Shown piece after piece: positions 1 through 7,928 of a stretch of 22,299 nt of DNA. The position numbers and the translations under genes are program-made. Source of the stretch: CAXBNV01 sp963977185 (lineage in GTDB: Bacteria > Pseudomonadota > Gammaproteobacteria > JAGOUU01); assembly GCA_963977185.1 (NCBI GenBank), contig CAXBNV010000026.1, positions 1-22,299 of the forward strand. The letters run 5' to 3'. Below the pieces are notes generated by a model, which was not told where the DNA came from, ran no database searches, and saw only the letters and a list, made by a program, of their open reading frames with translations. Positions within the stretch are counted from its first letter, which is position 1; each line of letters opens with the position of its first letter.

Positions 1-204
1 AATATTAAATATACAATAAATGATTATTTTATCTTTGGCCCAGAAACTAGAGGTCTTCCAAAAGAAATATTAGATAACCTAAATAAATCTAATAAAATTC
101 GTATTCCGATGCAAAAAGATAGTAGAAGCCTTAATTTATCTAATACTGTTGCAATAGTATTATTTGAAGCATTAAGGCAAGTTGAATTTCCAAATTTAAG
201 CTAA
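1..204 (+). CDS. trmL: tRNA (cytidine(34)-2'-O)-methyltransferase TrmL, C-terminal end
   Basis: Frame 1 is open from the left edge to TAA at 202-204 and gives the last 67 residues of a SPOUT-class RNA methyltransferase. The hallmark motifs are visible: FGPETRGLP, then IPM, then SRSLNLSNTVAIVLFEALRQ, which form the trefoil-knot SAM site. TrmL (YibK) 2'-O-methylates the wobble C or U of the two tRNA-Leu isoacceptors. The short C-terminus with no added domain fits TrmL better than larger SpoU proteins. The gene lies next to gpsA-secB, as in E. coli where trmL is beside cysE-gpsA-secB, which supports the name. The 5' part is outside the window, so completeness cannot be judged. Confidence 0.88.
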   Translation, partial: NIKYTINDYFIFGPETRGLPKEILDNLNKSNKIRIPMQKDSRSLNLSNTVAIVLFEALRQVEFPNLS

Positions 205-205
205 T

Positions 206-352
206 TTAAAATGATTTTTTTAACTTACTATTATGAATAGCAACATCTTCTTCTATTTCTTCTTTAGAGTTTACTAATTCATTATTTTGTTTCATTTCTT
301 TTGCTTTATAAGCTTGTTTTAATAAAGAAGTAATTTCTTTATTAGGATTTCT
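206..352 (-). pseudogene. remnant-like open frame, lysine/glutamate-rich C-terminal tail
   Basis: A 48-codon open stretch runs from just after a TGA (reverse of 353-355) to TAA (206-208). It stops one base short of the trmL stop codon on the other strand. The peptide is strongly charged (it contains KAKEMKQNNELVN and EEIEED, and ends KLKKSF) and looks like the hydrophilic tail of a protein. There is no start codon before an internal Met at residue 20, and no recognisable family. It sits where cysE lies in the E. coli cluster, but I see no serine acetyltransferase hexapeptide repeats, so it is not evidently a cysE remnant. It could also be non-coding. I see nothing coding in the following 353-473. 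Confidence 0.3.
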
Positions 353-473
353 TCAATACTATTCCAAACAAAATCAATCAAAATTATTTACTACATAAAT
401 AACCATTATTAAGTTAACTACTTATATCAACCTATAATTACTAATGCAACAAATAATAAATCTAATTCTGATA

Positions 474-1514
474 TTAAAATTCCGACTTTTGTTCTCTATC
501 TAATAAGTTCTTAATAGCTTCTTTGATAGGTAAATTATTATATAAAATATTATAAGCTTGTGTTGTAATTGGAAGATCTAGATTATATTTTTTAGCATAT
601 TTATAAGCATATTTAACAGCAAACTGAGACTCAACTGTTTGTCCTACTGCTTTTATAGCCTGATCAACTGAATTTCCTTCAGCCATATAAAGACCAAAGC
701 GTCTATTTCTTGATTTATTATCACCAGCAGTTAAAACTAAATCACCAAGCCCTGATAGGCCAATTAAAGTTTTAGGGTTAACATGTAATGCCTCGCCCAA
801 TCTCATAATTTCATTTAAGCCTCTAGTTATTAGAGCGGCATAAGAGTTGCTACCTAACTTTAAACCATCAGCAATACCAGCCATAAAAGCAATGATGTTT
901 TTTACAGCGCCGCCCAATTGAACTCCATAAATGTCATTACCATCATAAACTCGAAAATTGTTATTATGGAACAATAAAGCAAGATTTTTCGCTAAATTTT
1001 GGTTTTTAGCTGCCATAACAACTGATGTTGGCAACCCTTGGGCAAGATCAATAGCAAATGATGGACCTGAAATAACACCATATTCAATGTTATAATCAAA
1101 AGTTGATGAAAAAATACTGTCGATACTATCAGTTAAAAAAGCACCTGTTGTTTTATTAAAACCTTTACTAGTTAAAATTAACTTCTTACTTAATTTATTT
1201 ATATCTAAAATTGCTTTAATTTTATTTAAGATAATTTCTAAAGTATTACTAGGAGTGGCTAGAACGATAAAATCAGATTTACTAACAGCAAAATCAAAAT
1301 CACTAGTAAACTTAAGATTTTTATTTAAGATAATATCAGGTAAGTATTTGTCATTTACATGTGATTTATTCAAAGAAGCAATATGCTCATTATTTCTACC
1401 CCAAAGATAAACATCATGAGCATTAGAGCTTAATAAAGAAGCAAGAGCCGTACCCCAAGAGCCGGCTCCTAAAACACTTATTGTCTTTTTAGAATTAATT
1501 TGACTTTGATTCAC
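474..1514 (-). CDS. gpsA: Glycerol-3-phosphate dehydrogenase [NAD(P)+]
   Basis: This cytoplasmic enzyme reduces dihydroxyacetone phosphate to sn-glycerol 3-phosphate, the backbone for phospholipid synthesis. At 346 residues it is close to the family length (about 330-340). The Rossmann nucleotide loop GAGSWGTALA is at residues 16-25. The central GVISGPSFA (146-154) and the catalytic-lysine segment GGAVKNI (Lys205) are present, followed by GLSGLGDLVLTAGDNKSRNR (252-271). The start is GTG at 1512-1514, inside the end of secB (20-bp overlap), which suggests translational coupling. No ATG lies between it and the Rossmann loop. It is the third gene of the yibN-secB-gpsA operon; cysE, which normally follows, is absent. 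Confidence 0.96.
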   Translation of the reverse strand: MNQSQINSKKTISVLGAGSWGTALASLLSSNAHDVYLWGRNNEHIASLNKSHVNDKYLPDIILNKNLKFTSDFDFAVSKSDFIVLATPSNTLEIILNKIKAILDINKLSKKLILTSKGFNKTTGAFLTDSIDSIFSSTFDYNIEYGVISGPSFAIDLAQGLPTSVVMAAKNQNLAKNLALLFHNNNFRVYDGNDIYGVQLGGAVKNIIAFMAGIADGLKLGSNSYAALITRGLNEIMRLGEALHVNPKTLIGLSGLGDLVLTAGDNKSRNRRFGLYMAEGNSVDQAIKAVGQTVESQFAVKYAYKYAKKYNLDLPITTQAYNILYNNLPIKEAIKNLLDREQKSEF

Positions 1515-1974
1515 CAGTCTTAGCCTGCTCTTCTTGGGATTGTTTTTCTAAATGTTGAGCATATAAATTATCAAAATTCACTGGAGCTAATAATAACTGT
1601 GGGAATCCGCCTTTTGTCACTATATCAGAGATAGCTTCTCTTAAATAAGGAAATAATATAGATGGACAATAGCTTCCTAACATAGGACCTAACTGTTCTT
1701 GAGGAATCTTAGATATACCAAAAATTCCTGCTTGTTGAGCTTCTACTAAGAACACTACTTCTTTATTCATGGTAACTGTAGCTGTAGCGTCAATTACAAC
1801 TTCATATATGCCTTCTGAAATAGCCTTAGTTTTTGTTGATAATTCTAAATTAACATCTGGATTCCAGTCCTTTCTAAAAATATCTGGAGATTGAGGTGAT
1901 TCAAATGAAACATCTTTTAAATAAATCTTTTGTATACTAAATTCTATTTCTTGACCTTCTGTTGCATCTACCAT
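1495..1974 (-). CDS. secB: Protein-export chaperone SecB
   Basis: SecB is a tetrameric cytosolic chaperone that keeps precursor proteins unfolded and delivers them to SecA for export through SecYEG. At 159 residues it matches the usual 150-170. Family landmarks include the N-terminal IQKIYLKDVSFESP strand, the WNPDV segment, and the C-terminal half with GSYCPSILFPYLREAISD followed by GGFPQLLLAPVNFDNLY. The tail is acidic/polar, as usual. It lies 19 bp after the rhodanese gene and overlaps gpsA by 20 bp. In E. coli grxC lies between yibN and secB; it is missing here. SecB fits the exported EnvC, CtpA and repeat protein nearby. Confidence 0.97.
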   Translation of the reverse strand: MVDATEGQEIEFSIQKIYLKDVSFESPQSPDIFRKDWNPDVNLELSTKTKAISEGIYEVVIDATATVTMNKEVVFLVEAQQAGIFGISKIPQEQLGPMLGSYCPSILFPYLREAISDIVTKGGFPQLLLAPVNFDNLYAQHLEKQSQEEQAKTGESKSN

Positions 1975-1993
1975 GAGCTAATCCTTAATTTAA

Positions 1994-2419
1994 TTAATTT
2001 TTTACAACTGGCATGTTATCTGAATTCCACGATATCATACCGCCCTTAAGAACCGTTATGTTCTTTATCCCTAATTTTTGCAATTTAAGCGCTTTGCTAT
2101 AGGCCGTTTGACCACTATTACAAACAATAATTAATTTTTTATTTCTATAATTAGGCTGCTTTACTACAGTATCTAATTTCGAAGGTAAGATATTTTCTGC
2201 ATTTGGAATATGGCCTGTAGAGAATGCTGATTGTTCCCTTATATCAATAACCAGTCCATTTTTTTTATTTACTAAAGATGATAACTCTGAAGTAGTTAAT
2301 TTTTTAGGTCCATATATTTTTAGATATAGCTCAAAACCACACACTGATAATATAGCGCAAATCCAAGCTACACTTAGTGCTAAATTATTTAAAATAAATT
2401 GCCAAATAGCATCTATCAT
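1994..2419 (-). CDS. yibN: Membrane-anchored rhodanese-like sulfurtransferase (YibN type)
   Basis: The protein has 141 residues. A hydrophobic N-terminal segment (about residues 11-29) anchors a single cytoplasmic rhodanese domain (about 43-140). Rhodanese motifs visible are VIDIRE (57-62), FSTGHIPNA (66-74) and the active-site loop CNSGQT, with the persulfide-carrying Cys100. The substrate of this subfamily is not settled; E. coli YibN is an inner-membrane protein encoded beside grxC-secB-gpsA. Here it is the first gene of the operon. The start has a good Shine-Dalgarno, GAGG (reverse strand of 2425-2428), five bases upstream of the ATG. Confidence is high for the family, and moderate for the symbol, which rests on gene order and architecture. 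Confidence 0.85.
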   Translation of the reverse strand: MIDAIWQFILNNLALSVAWICAILSVCGFELYLKIYGPKKLTTSELSSLVNKKNGLVIDIREQSAFSTGHIPNAENILPSKLDTVVKQPNYRNKKLIIVCNSGQTAYSKALKLQKLGIKNITVLKGGMISWNSDNMPVVKN

Positions 2420-2460
2420 AGTAACCTCAAATTATAACCATAACTGCTTAATAATAAACA

Positions 2461-2488
2461 ATTATACACTTTATTGCATAAAAAACAA
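2461..2488 (-). promoter_or_regulatory. sigma70-type promoter for yibN-secB-gpsA
   Basis: On the minus strand a perfect TATAAT (reverse of 2461-2466) is preceded by TTGTTT (reverse of 2483-2488) with a 16-bp spacer. It would start transcription near 2454, about 35 bases before the rhodanese ATG. This gap separates two divergent operons. A plus-strand TATACA (2463-2468) overlaps the same -10 and could serve gpmI, but I see no good -35 for it. Confidence 0.6.
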
Positions 2489-2504
2489 TTTATCAATTAA
2501 TTTT

Positions 2505-4061
2505 ATGAAAAATGGACCTTTAATTCTAACAATTCTTGATGGCTTTGGAGATTTTAAAAATAATAATATTAATAATAAATTTAACGCCATATATCAAGCA
2601 AAAACTCCTACCTGGGATTATTTAATTAAGAATTATCCAAATACTACTCTGCAATGTTCAGGTTTATCAGTTGGCCTTCCTAATAATCAAATGGGTAATT
2701 CTGAAGTTGGACATATGAACATTGGTTCTGGCCGAATTGTCTACCAAAGTCTGACAAGAATAAATAATGCTATAGAAACTAAAGAGTTTTTTGAGAATCA
2801 AGCTATATTAAATTTAGTTAATAAAACTAAAGTTAATAATAAAAACATTCATATTATCACTTTACTTTCAGATGGTGGCATTCATAGTCATATTGATCAT
2901 TTATTGGCTTTAATTAAAACTTTATCTATAACTAAATTTAAAAATAAAATCTTTTTTCATTTAATTCTAGACGGTAGAGATACCCCACCTCAATCAGCTG
3001 CAAAATATATTGAACAACTACAAGATACTATTGATCGATATAAAATAGGTGAAATTAAAACTATTTGTGGCCGATATTATGCTATGGATAGAGACCAAAG
3101 ATGGGATCGAATTGAAAAAGCTTATAATTTAATTACAAAATCTTCAGCCAGCTTGCAATATAATTCTATAAATAAAGCAATAAAAAATTTATATTTACAT
3201 AAAGCATCAGATGAATTTATCGAGCCAATTTTAATAGGTAATAAAGCTGAAATTCAAAATGGTGATAGTATTATATTCACAAACTTTAGAGCCGATAGAG
3301 CAAGACAATTGACTCATGCATTGTTAGATTCACAAGATACCTTCAATGCATTTATCAAGCACAAAATTAATTTTACAGATTTTGTAACTTTTACTAAGTA
3401 TGAAGATAATTTAACTAATAATGTCGCTTTTTTGCCAGAAAAACTAGAAAATTCTCTAGGGAAAATTTTAGAAAAAAATAATTTAACTCAGTTAAGAATT
3501 GCTGAAACCGAAAAATATGCACATGTCACATTTTTTATGAGTGGTGGGCAAGAAGAGCCGTTTAGAGGCGAACACCGAATACTAATACCTTCGCCAAATG
3601 TTGCAACTTATGATTTAAAACCTGAAATGAGCTTAGATGAAGTATCTAATGAAATTTGCAGCTATATAAAAAACAAAAAAGTTGATGTTATTATAACCAA
3701 TTTTGCTAACCCTGATATGGTTGGCCATACAGGAGATTTAAAAGCGGCTATTCTAGCAATAGAAGCTGTAGATAAAGCTCTAGAAAAAATATATTCTAAT
3801 ATACAAAAGCATGGTGGTGAAATGTTAATTACAGCAGATCATGGTAATGCTGAAATCATGTATGATGAACAGAACTCTCAACCTCATACCGCACATACTA
3901 ATTCATTAGTTCCAATTGTTTATGTTGGTAAAAATGCGACCGTCAATACAAATAAAGATAAAAAACTATCAGATATTGCCCCTACTATTTTGTATTTTTT
4001 AGGATTAAAAAAACCAAAAGAAATGACCGGGACAAATATATTTACACTGAATCATAACTAA
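2505..4061 (+). CDS. gpmI: 2,3-bisphosphoglycerate-independent phosphoglycerate mutase
   Basis: This enzyme interconverts 3- and 2-phosphoglycerate in glycolysis and gluconeogenesis through a phosphoserine intermediate and two Mn(II) ions. It has 518 residues against a usual length of about 510. The N-terminal metal site ILDGFG is at 10-15 and the phosphoserine loop GNSEVGHMN contains Ser66. Later motifs are SDGGIHSHIDH, LDGRDTPPQSA, FRADRARQLT and FANPDMVGHTGD, and the second metal-site motif TADHGNAE lies near the C-terminus. All key residues I can check are intact. It leads the plus-strand group, with envC 22 bp downstream, matching the gpmM-envC pair of E. coli. Confidence 0.97.
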   Translation: MKNGPLILTILDGFGDFKNNNINNKFNAIYQAKTPTWDYLIKNYPNTTLQCSGLSVGLPNNQMGNSEVGHMNIGSGRIVYQSLTRINNAIETKEFFENQAILNLVNKTKVNNKNIHIITLLSDGGIHSHIDHLLALIKTLSITKFKNKIFFHLILDGRDTPPQSAAKYIEQLQDTIDRYKIGEIKTICGRYYAMDRDQRWDRIEKAYNLITKSSASLQYNSINKAIKNLYLHKASDEFIEPILIGNKAEIQNGDSIIFTNFRADRARQLTHALLDSQDTFNAFIKHKINFTDFVTFTKYEDNLTNNVAFLPEKLENSLGKILEKNNLTQLRIAETEKYAHVTFFMSGGQEEPFRGEHRILIPSPNVATYDLKPEMSLDEVSNEICSYIKNKKVDVIITNFANPDMVGHTGDLKAAILAIEAVDKALEKIYSNIQKHGGEMLITADHGNAEIMYDEQNSQPHTAHTNSLVPIVYVGKNATVNTNKDKKLSDIAPTILYFLGLKKPKEMTGTNIFTLNHN

Positions 4062-4083
4062 TATAATAATTAATAAATTTTTT

Positions 4084-5211
4084 ATGGACAATAAATTTAT
4101 TTATAAAAAAAATCAAAGCTTAGTTTTGTATTTAATTATATTTTTACTATATATAATTAATTTTTCTAATCTTAGTGCTAATCAAGATAATAAGCAAAGT
4201 AATAAAATAAACCAGCAAATATCAACAATCAAAAATAAAATTAATGAAGAAAATATAAATCTAAATAAATATAATATAGACATTAAAAATTTGACTATAG
4301 AAATAAATAAAAAAGATGCAGCTATATTAAAATTAAAAAAAAATATTATAGATATCAATAAAGAACAAAAAAAATTAAATTTAGAATTAAATCAATTAAT
4401 ATTCAATATTAAAAATAATAAACAAATAATTAAAGAATATTTAATTGTCATGCACAAATTAAATAATTATCCTAAATTAAAGTTACTATTGTCTAATGAT
4501 ATAACCAATTGGGGTTTATTGCGAAATTATTTAAAAATACTAAATGATTACGAAAAAGAAAAATTTGATTTAATTAAAAAGCAAATACAATCTATTAATA
4601 GTATAGATAGCCAAATAGAAAGCACTAAAGCAGAGCATTATAATAAAAATCAAGAATTAGAAAATTTTAAACAAAAATTAATAACATTAAAAACTCAAAA
4701 GATAAATCTAAAAAGTAATATTGAAAAAGATATTTTTAACAGTCAAAAAAAATTATCTGATCTTTTAAAAATAATAAATAATCAAAATATAAATAAACAA
4801 AACAAAATAACCAATAAAAATTTTAAGCAACTTCAACAGAATTTGATAATGCCTATAAAAGGAGAAATTATAACTTCGCTAGCAAATGACATTCAAAATC
4901 GCTTAATTCAAAACGGAATATTTATTAAAACTAAAAATAAATATATCTATGCTATATATGATGGCAAAATTGTTTTTGCTGACTGGTTAAAGCTATATGG
5001 TAATGTTGTTATTATTGATCATCAAAATGGCTATATGAGTTTATATGCTAATAACAAAAAAGTATTACCAAAAGTTGGTACATTTATTCAAGCAGGAGAG
5101 CAAATTGCCGTTATAGGTAATAGCGGTGAGTTTGGACAACAAGGTAGTTATTTTGAACTAAGATATAAGGGAAAGCCGTTAAATCCAATTAAGTGGTTGA
5201 AAATTGGATAA
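4084..5211 (+). CDS. envC: Murein hydrolase activator EnvC (degenerate M23/LytM domain)
   Basis: EnvC is a periplasmic divisome protein that activates the amidases AmiA and AmiB to split septal peptidoglycan. The protein has 375 residues. A hydrophobic export signal (about 11-30) is followed by a long lysine/asparagine-rich coiled coil (about 38-235), then a LytM fold (about 255-375) beginning MPIKGEI. The zinc ligands of active M23 enzymes are gone: the usual YxHL is SLYANN, and the usual HLHFE is GSYFELR. This is the same loss seen in E. coli EnvC, which acts as an activator and not an enzyme. The ending GKPLNPIKWLKIG matches EnvC. I see no clear ribosome-binding site. The coiled coil is extremely AT-rich and Asn/Lys-biased. 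Confidence 0.9.
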   Translation: MDNKFIYKKNQSLVLYLIIFLLYIINFSNLSANQDNKQSNKINQQISTIKNKINEENINLNKYNIDIKNLTIEINKKDAAILKLKKNIIDINKEQKKLNLELNQLIFNIKNNKQIIKEYLIVMHKLNNYPKLKLLLSNDITNWGLLRNYLKILNDYEKEKFDLIKKQIQSINSIDSQIESTKAEHYNKNQELENFKQKLITLKTQKINLKSNIEKDIFNSQKKLSDLLKIINNQNINKQNKITNKNFKQLQQNLIMPIKGEIITSLANDIQNRLIQNGIFIKTKNKYIYAIYDGKIVFADWLKLYGNVVIIDHQNGYMSLYANNKKVLPKVGTFIQAGEQIAVIGNSGEFGQQGSYFELRYKGKPLNPIKWLKIG

Positions 5212-5216
5212 AAATC

Positions 5217-5235
5217 GACAATTAATATAATTGTC
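5217..5235 (+). other. short hairpin between envC and ctpA
   Basis: Eight-base arms GACAATTA and TAATTGTC flank a 3-base loop (ATA) six bases after the envC stop. No T-run follows, so a classic intrinsic terminator is unlikely. It could slow 3' decay or adjust expression of ctpA relative to gpmI-envC, or it could be a chance palindrome in AT-rich DNA. Confidence 0.35.
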
Positions 5236-5273
5236 TAATAATAACAATAATTAATATAAAGGCTTTCCAATCC

Positions 5274-6611
5274 ATGAAAAAATTTAGCATTATAAAATCA
5301 TATGGTTATATTTCGTTAACTATCAGCACGTTAATTTTTACTGCTAATATAACAGCATCTAATAAATATAATAATAATGATCAGAATGTTGATCCAATAC
5401 CATTAGAACAAATTCAAAATTTTACTAATGCGATATATCAAATTAAGAAAAATTATGTAAAACCTATTGATGATAAAGTCTTATTTGATAATGCAATTCG
5501 AGGCATGCTCACAGGACTTGATCCTCACTCTGATTTTTTAGATGAGGACGAATTTTCTGATCTAAAAATTAGCACCTCTGGTAAATTTGGTGGACTTGGT
5601 ATAGAAGTTACTCAAGAAAATGGTCTTATTAAAGTTGTCAGCCCTTTAGATGATACACCTGCTAAAAAAGCAGGAATTAAAAGTGGCGATTATATTATTA
5701 AAATAGACACATCTCCTGTCAATGGATTATCTCTTAAAGAATCTGTTGCTCTTATGCGTGGTGAAATAGGAACGGATATTACATTAATCATTGTTCGTGA
5801 AGGAGAAAGTAAGCCTTTAACAAAAAAAATAACCAGAGATATAATTAAAATTAAAAGTGTCAAATCTGAATTAATTGATGGAAAATACGGTTATATTCGA
5901 ATAGCACAATTCCAAAGCAATACAACAAAAAATTTAGAAACAGCAATTGTAAAATTACAAAAACAAGCCAAAGGTAACTTAAGAGGATTTATATTAGACT
6001 TAAGAGATAACCCTGGTGGGATTTTAGATGCTGCTGTTGAAGTATCTGATCTATTTTTAAATAATAAATCATTAAATTATCATAAACTTATAGTATCTAC
6101 CAAAGGTCGAGCTTATGACTCATCAATGCAAGAATATTCTAAGACAAAAGATAAAACAAATGGGTTACCTCTTGTTGTTTTAGTAAATAATGGCTCAGCA
6201 TCAGCATCAGAAATTGTTGCAGGAGCACTTCAAGATCATCATAGAGCAATCATTGCTGGCAGCAAAACATTTGGTAAAGGCTCTGTTCAAACTATCTTAG
6301 GTATAACTCAAGATCAGGCTTTAAAATTAACCACAGCACTATATTACACTCCTAATGGTCGTAGTATACAAGCACAAGGTATTGTTCCTGATGTTGAAAT
6401 ATCTAATATAACTGTAAAAGAAATAGAACGTCCTAGATTTATAATGTCTAAAGAAGCTGATTTAAAAAATCATTTAGATGTTAATAAAAAAATAACTCTT
6501 AAAAAAGTTAAAGATAAAAAATCTTATAATGACGACATGTTAAAATCAGATTATCAATTACACCAAGCCATTAATATATTAAAAAGCGTGGTGATTGCTA
6601 AAAAAATATAA
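5274..6611 (+). CDS. ctpA: C-terminal processing peptidase, S41 family (CtpA type)
   Basis: This periplasmic serine protease cleaves proteins from their C-termini; substrates in relatives include peptidoglycan endopeptidases and envelope proteins. It has 445 residues. An N-terminal signal sequence (about 10-28) is followed by the S41 N-terminal helices with MLTGLDPHSDFLD (78-90), a PDZ domain (about 100-185, with GGLGIEV and GIKSGDYIIKID), and the S41 catalytic core. The Ser/Lys dyad is visible as Ser310 in NNGSASASEIVAG and Lys335 in TFGKGSVQT, with the usual 25-residue spacing. The ending YYTPNGRSIQAQGIVPDVEI is also typical. It follows envC by 62 bp; envC-ctpA adjacency is common in proteobacteria and places it in envelope remodelling. 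Confidence 0.95.
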   Translation: MKKFSIIKSYGYISLTISTLIFTANITASNKYNNNDQNVDPIPLEQIQNFTNAIYQIKKNYVKPIDDKVLFDNAIRGMLTGLDPHSDFLDEDEFSDLKISTSGKFGGLGIEVTQENGLIKVVSPLDDTPAKKAGIKSGDYIIKIDTSPVNGLSLKESVALMRGEIGTDITLIIVREGESKPLTKKITRDIIKIKSVKSELIDGKYGYIRIAQFQSNTTKNLETAIVKLQKQAKGNLRGFILDLRDNPGGILDAAVEVSDLFLNNKSLNYHKLIVSTKGRAYDSSMQEYSKTKDKTNGLPLVVLVNNGSASASEIVAGALQDHHRAIIAGSKTFGKGSVQTILGITQDQALKLTTALYYTPNGRSIQAQGIVPDVEISNITVKEIERPRFIMSKEADLKNHLDVNKKITLKKVKDKKSYNDDMLKSDYQLHQAINILKSVVIAKKI

Positions 6612-6652
6612 AAGACCTTTAAAATAATTTACAACTTATCAACCAACGCCCC

Positions 6653-6686
6653 TTCCCCCTCATTTGCTTGCAAATAGTAGGGGGAA
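6653..6686. repeat. G/C-rich interrupted palindrome in the ctpA-xseB gap
   Basis: TTCCCCCT (6653-6660) pairs with AGGGGGAA (6679-6686). Inside it, ATTTGC (6662-6667) pairs with GCAAAT (6670-6675), leaving a 1-versus-3-base bulge. Runs of five C and five G are striking in this AT-rich DNA. There is no T-run on either strand, so this looks more like a dispersed palindromic repeat unit or a processing hairpin than an intrinsic terminator. Confidence 0.6.
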
Positions 6687-6704
6687 ATAATATTGCAATT
6701 ATTT
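6685..6704. other. AT-rich hairpin abutting the G/C-rich palindrome
   Basis: AAATAAT (6685-6691) and ATTATTT (6698-6704) form a 7-bp stem with the loop ATTGCA. It shares two bases with the preceding palindrome, so only one of the two may form at a time. It could be a weak hairpin for the ctpA transcript or part of the same repeat element. Confidence 0.35.
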
Positions 6705-6720
6705 ATATAAAAGTTAAAAT
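6693..6720 (+). promoter_or_regulatory. possible sigma70 promoter for xseB-ispA
   Basis: TTGCAA (6693-6698) and TAAAAT (6715-6720) are separated by 16 bp, and would start transcription near 6727, about 25 bases before the xseB ATG. Both boxes match consensus in most positions, but such matches are frequent in AT-rich DNA. Confidence 0.4.
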
Positions 6721-6751
6721 ATTATTATTGTAAAATATAAATATTATCAAT

Positions 6752-6979
6752 ATGTCTACTAAAGCAAATAATTTTGAATCCAACATTGAACAATTAGAAA
6801 AAATTGTAGAAAATTTAGAATCTAATGACTTAGATCTAGATAAAGCATTAAAACAATTTGAACAAGGTATAAAACTAGTCAAATCTTGCCAGATCTCTAT
6901 TAATAAAGCAGAGCAAAAAATCCAAATTTTAACTCAAGATAACAAACTAGAAGACTTTAACCAGGATGTTAATGAATAA
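6752..6979 (+). CDS. xseB: Exodeoxyribonuclease VII small subunit
   Basis: XseB is the small helical subunit that binds in several copies to XseA to form exodeoxyribonuclease VII, which degrades single-stranded DNA to oligonucleotides. At 75 residues it has the normal length. The family pattern is clear: NFESNIEQLEKIVENLESND at 7-26, then LDKALKQFEQGIKLVKSCQ, then a charged helix with KAEQKIQIL. It overlaps ispA by up to 14 bp, the usual xseB-ispA coupling. xseA is not in the window. It is the first gene after the 140-bp gap that follows ctpA. Confidence 0.94.
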   Translation: MSTKANNFESNIEQLEKIVENLESNDLDLDKALKQFEQGIKLVKSCQISINKAEQKIQILTQDNKLEDFNQDVNE

Positions 6980-7928
6980 AACGATCCATAATCTTAATAA
7001 GATTAATCTTGCTGATCTTACAATGAATACTCAACATTTATTAAATACATCAAAAAAAATATTAATTTCAGAACTTAACCACATTTTAACTAATAATAAA
7101 ACTCCGTGCCCCAAACTACATGAAGCAATTAAATATAGCTTATTAAATCAAGGAAAATGTATAAGATCAGCTCTGGTCTATTATACCGGGTTAATGTTAG
7201 ATGCTAATTTAACATTATTAAAAAAAGCTATGTTATCTGTTGAATTAATTCATACATATTCTTTAATTCATGATGACTTACCAGCAATGGATAACTCAAA
7301 CTTACGCCGCGGCATGCCAACAAGTCATATCAAATTTGATGAAGCAACTGCTATACTAGCTGGTGATGCTCTTCAAACTTTAGCATTTGAGCAATTATCA
7401 GAACCAAATATGAACCCTAAATCCCAATTAAAGATGATTAATCTATTGGCTCAAAGTATTGGTATAAATGGTATGATTGGTGGACAAAGTTTAGATATTA
7501 ATAATAATGTAAAAACTAAAGAAGATCTTGATAAATTGCATAACCTTAAAACTGGTGCTCTAATTACAACTAGCATTTTGTTAGGTGCATTTGCTAATGA
7601 TCAAAATATTAATAATAAAGAAACAATAGACTCATTAATAAAATATGGCAATGCTATTGGGCTTGCTTTTCAAATAGTAGATGATGTTTTAGATATAGAA
7701 CAATCTACTGAAATATTGGGTAAACCTCAAAACTTAGATAAATCTAAAGAGATACCTACTTATCCTGATATTATGGGCTCTATTAAATTAGCTAAAAAAG
7801 AAGCTGAAAAATTAATAAATTCAGCTAATAACGAGCTTAATGTATTAGGCAATAATCTGAATATATCTAAAGAAAAAGTTCTCCCTCTTCAAATTATTGC
7901 TTTATATATTTTAAATAGAGTTAATTAA
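6966..7928 (+). CDS. ispA: Polyprenyl (farnesyl) diphosphate synthase
   Basis: This cytosolic trans-prenyltransferase condenses isopentenyl diphosphate with dimethylallyl and geranyl diphosphate to give farnesyl diphosphate for undecaprenyl lipid and quinone side chains. It has 320 residues from the first ATG. The first Asp-rich motif DDLPAMD is at 103-109 with LRRG following, GGQSLDI is at 172-178, and the second Asp-rich motif is DDVLD at 239-243. The usual lysine before TYP appears replaced (IPTYP, near 263-267). The start is uncertain. AGGA at 6963-6966 is well placed for the ATG at 6972. The ATG at 7023 would give 301 residues, nearer the E. coli length of 299. dxs, which follows in E. 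coli, is absent. The 3' end overlaps the convergent ankyrin gene by 4 bp. Confidence 0.92.
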   Translation: MLMNKTIHNLNKINLADLTMNTQHLLNTSKKILISELNHILTNNKTPCPKLHEAIKYSLLNQGKCIRSALVYYTGLMLDANLTLLKKAMLSVELIHTYSLIHDDLPAMDNSNLRRGMPTSHIKFDEATAILAGDALQTLAFEQLSEPNMNPKSQLKMINLLAQSIGINGMIGGQSLDINNNVKTKEDLDKLHNLKTGALITTSILLGAFANDQNINNKETIDSLIKYGNAIGLAFQIVDDVLDIEQSTEILGKPQNLDKSKEIPTYPDIMGSIKLAKKEAEKLINSANNELNVLGNNLNISKEKVLPLQIIALYILNRVN

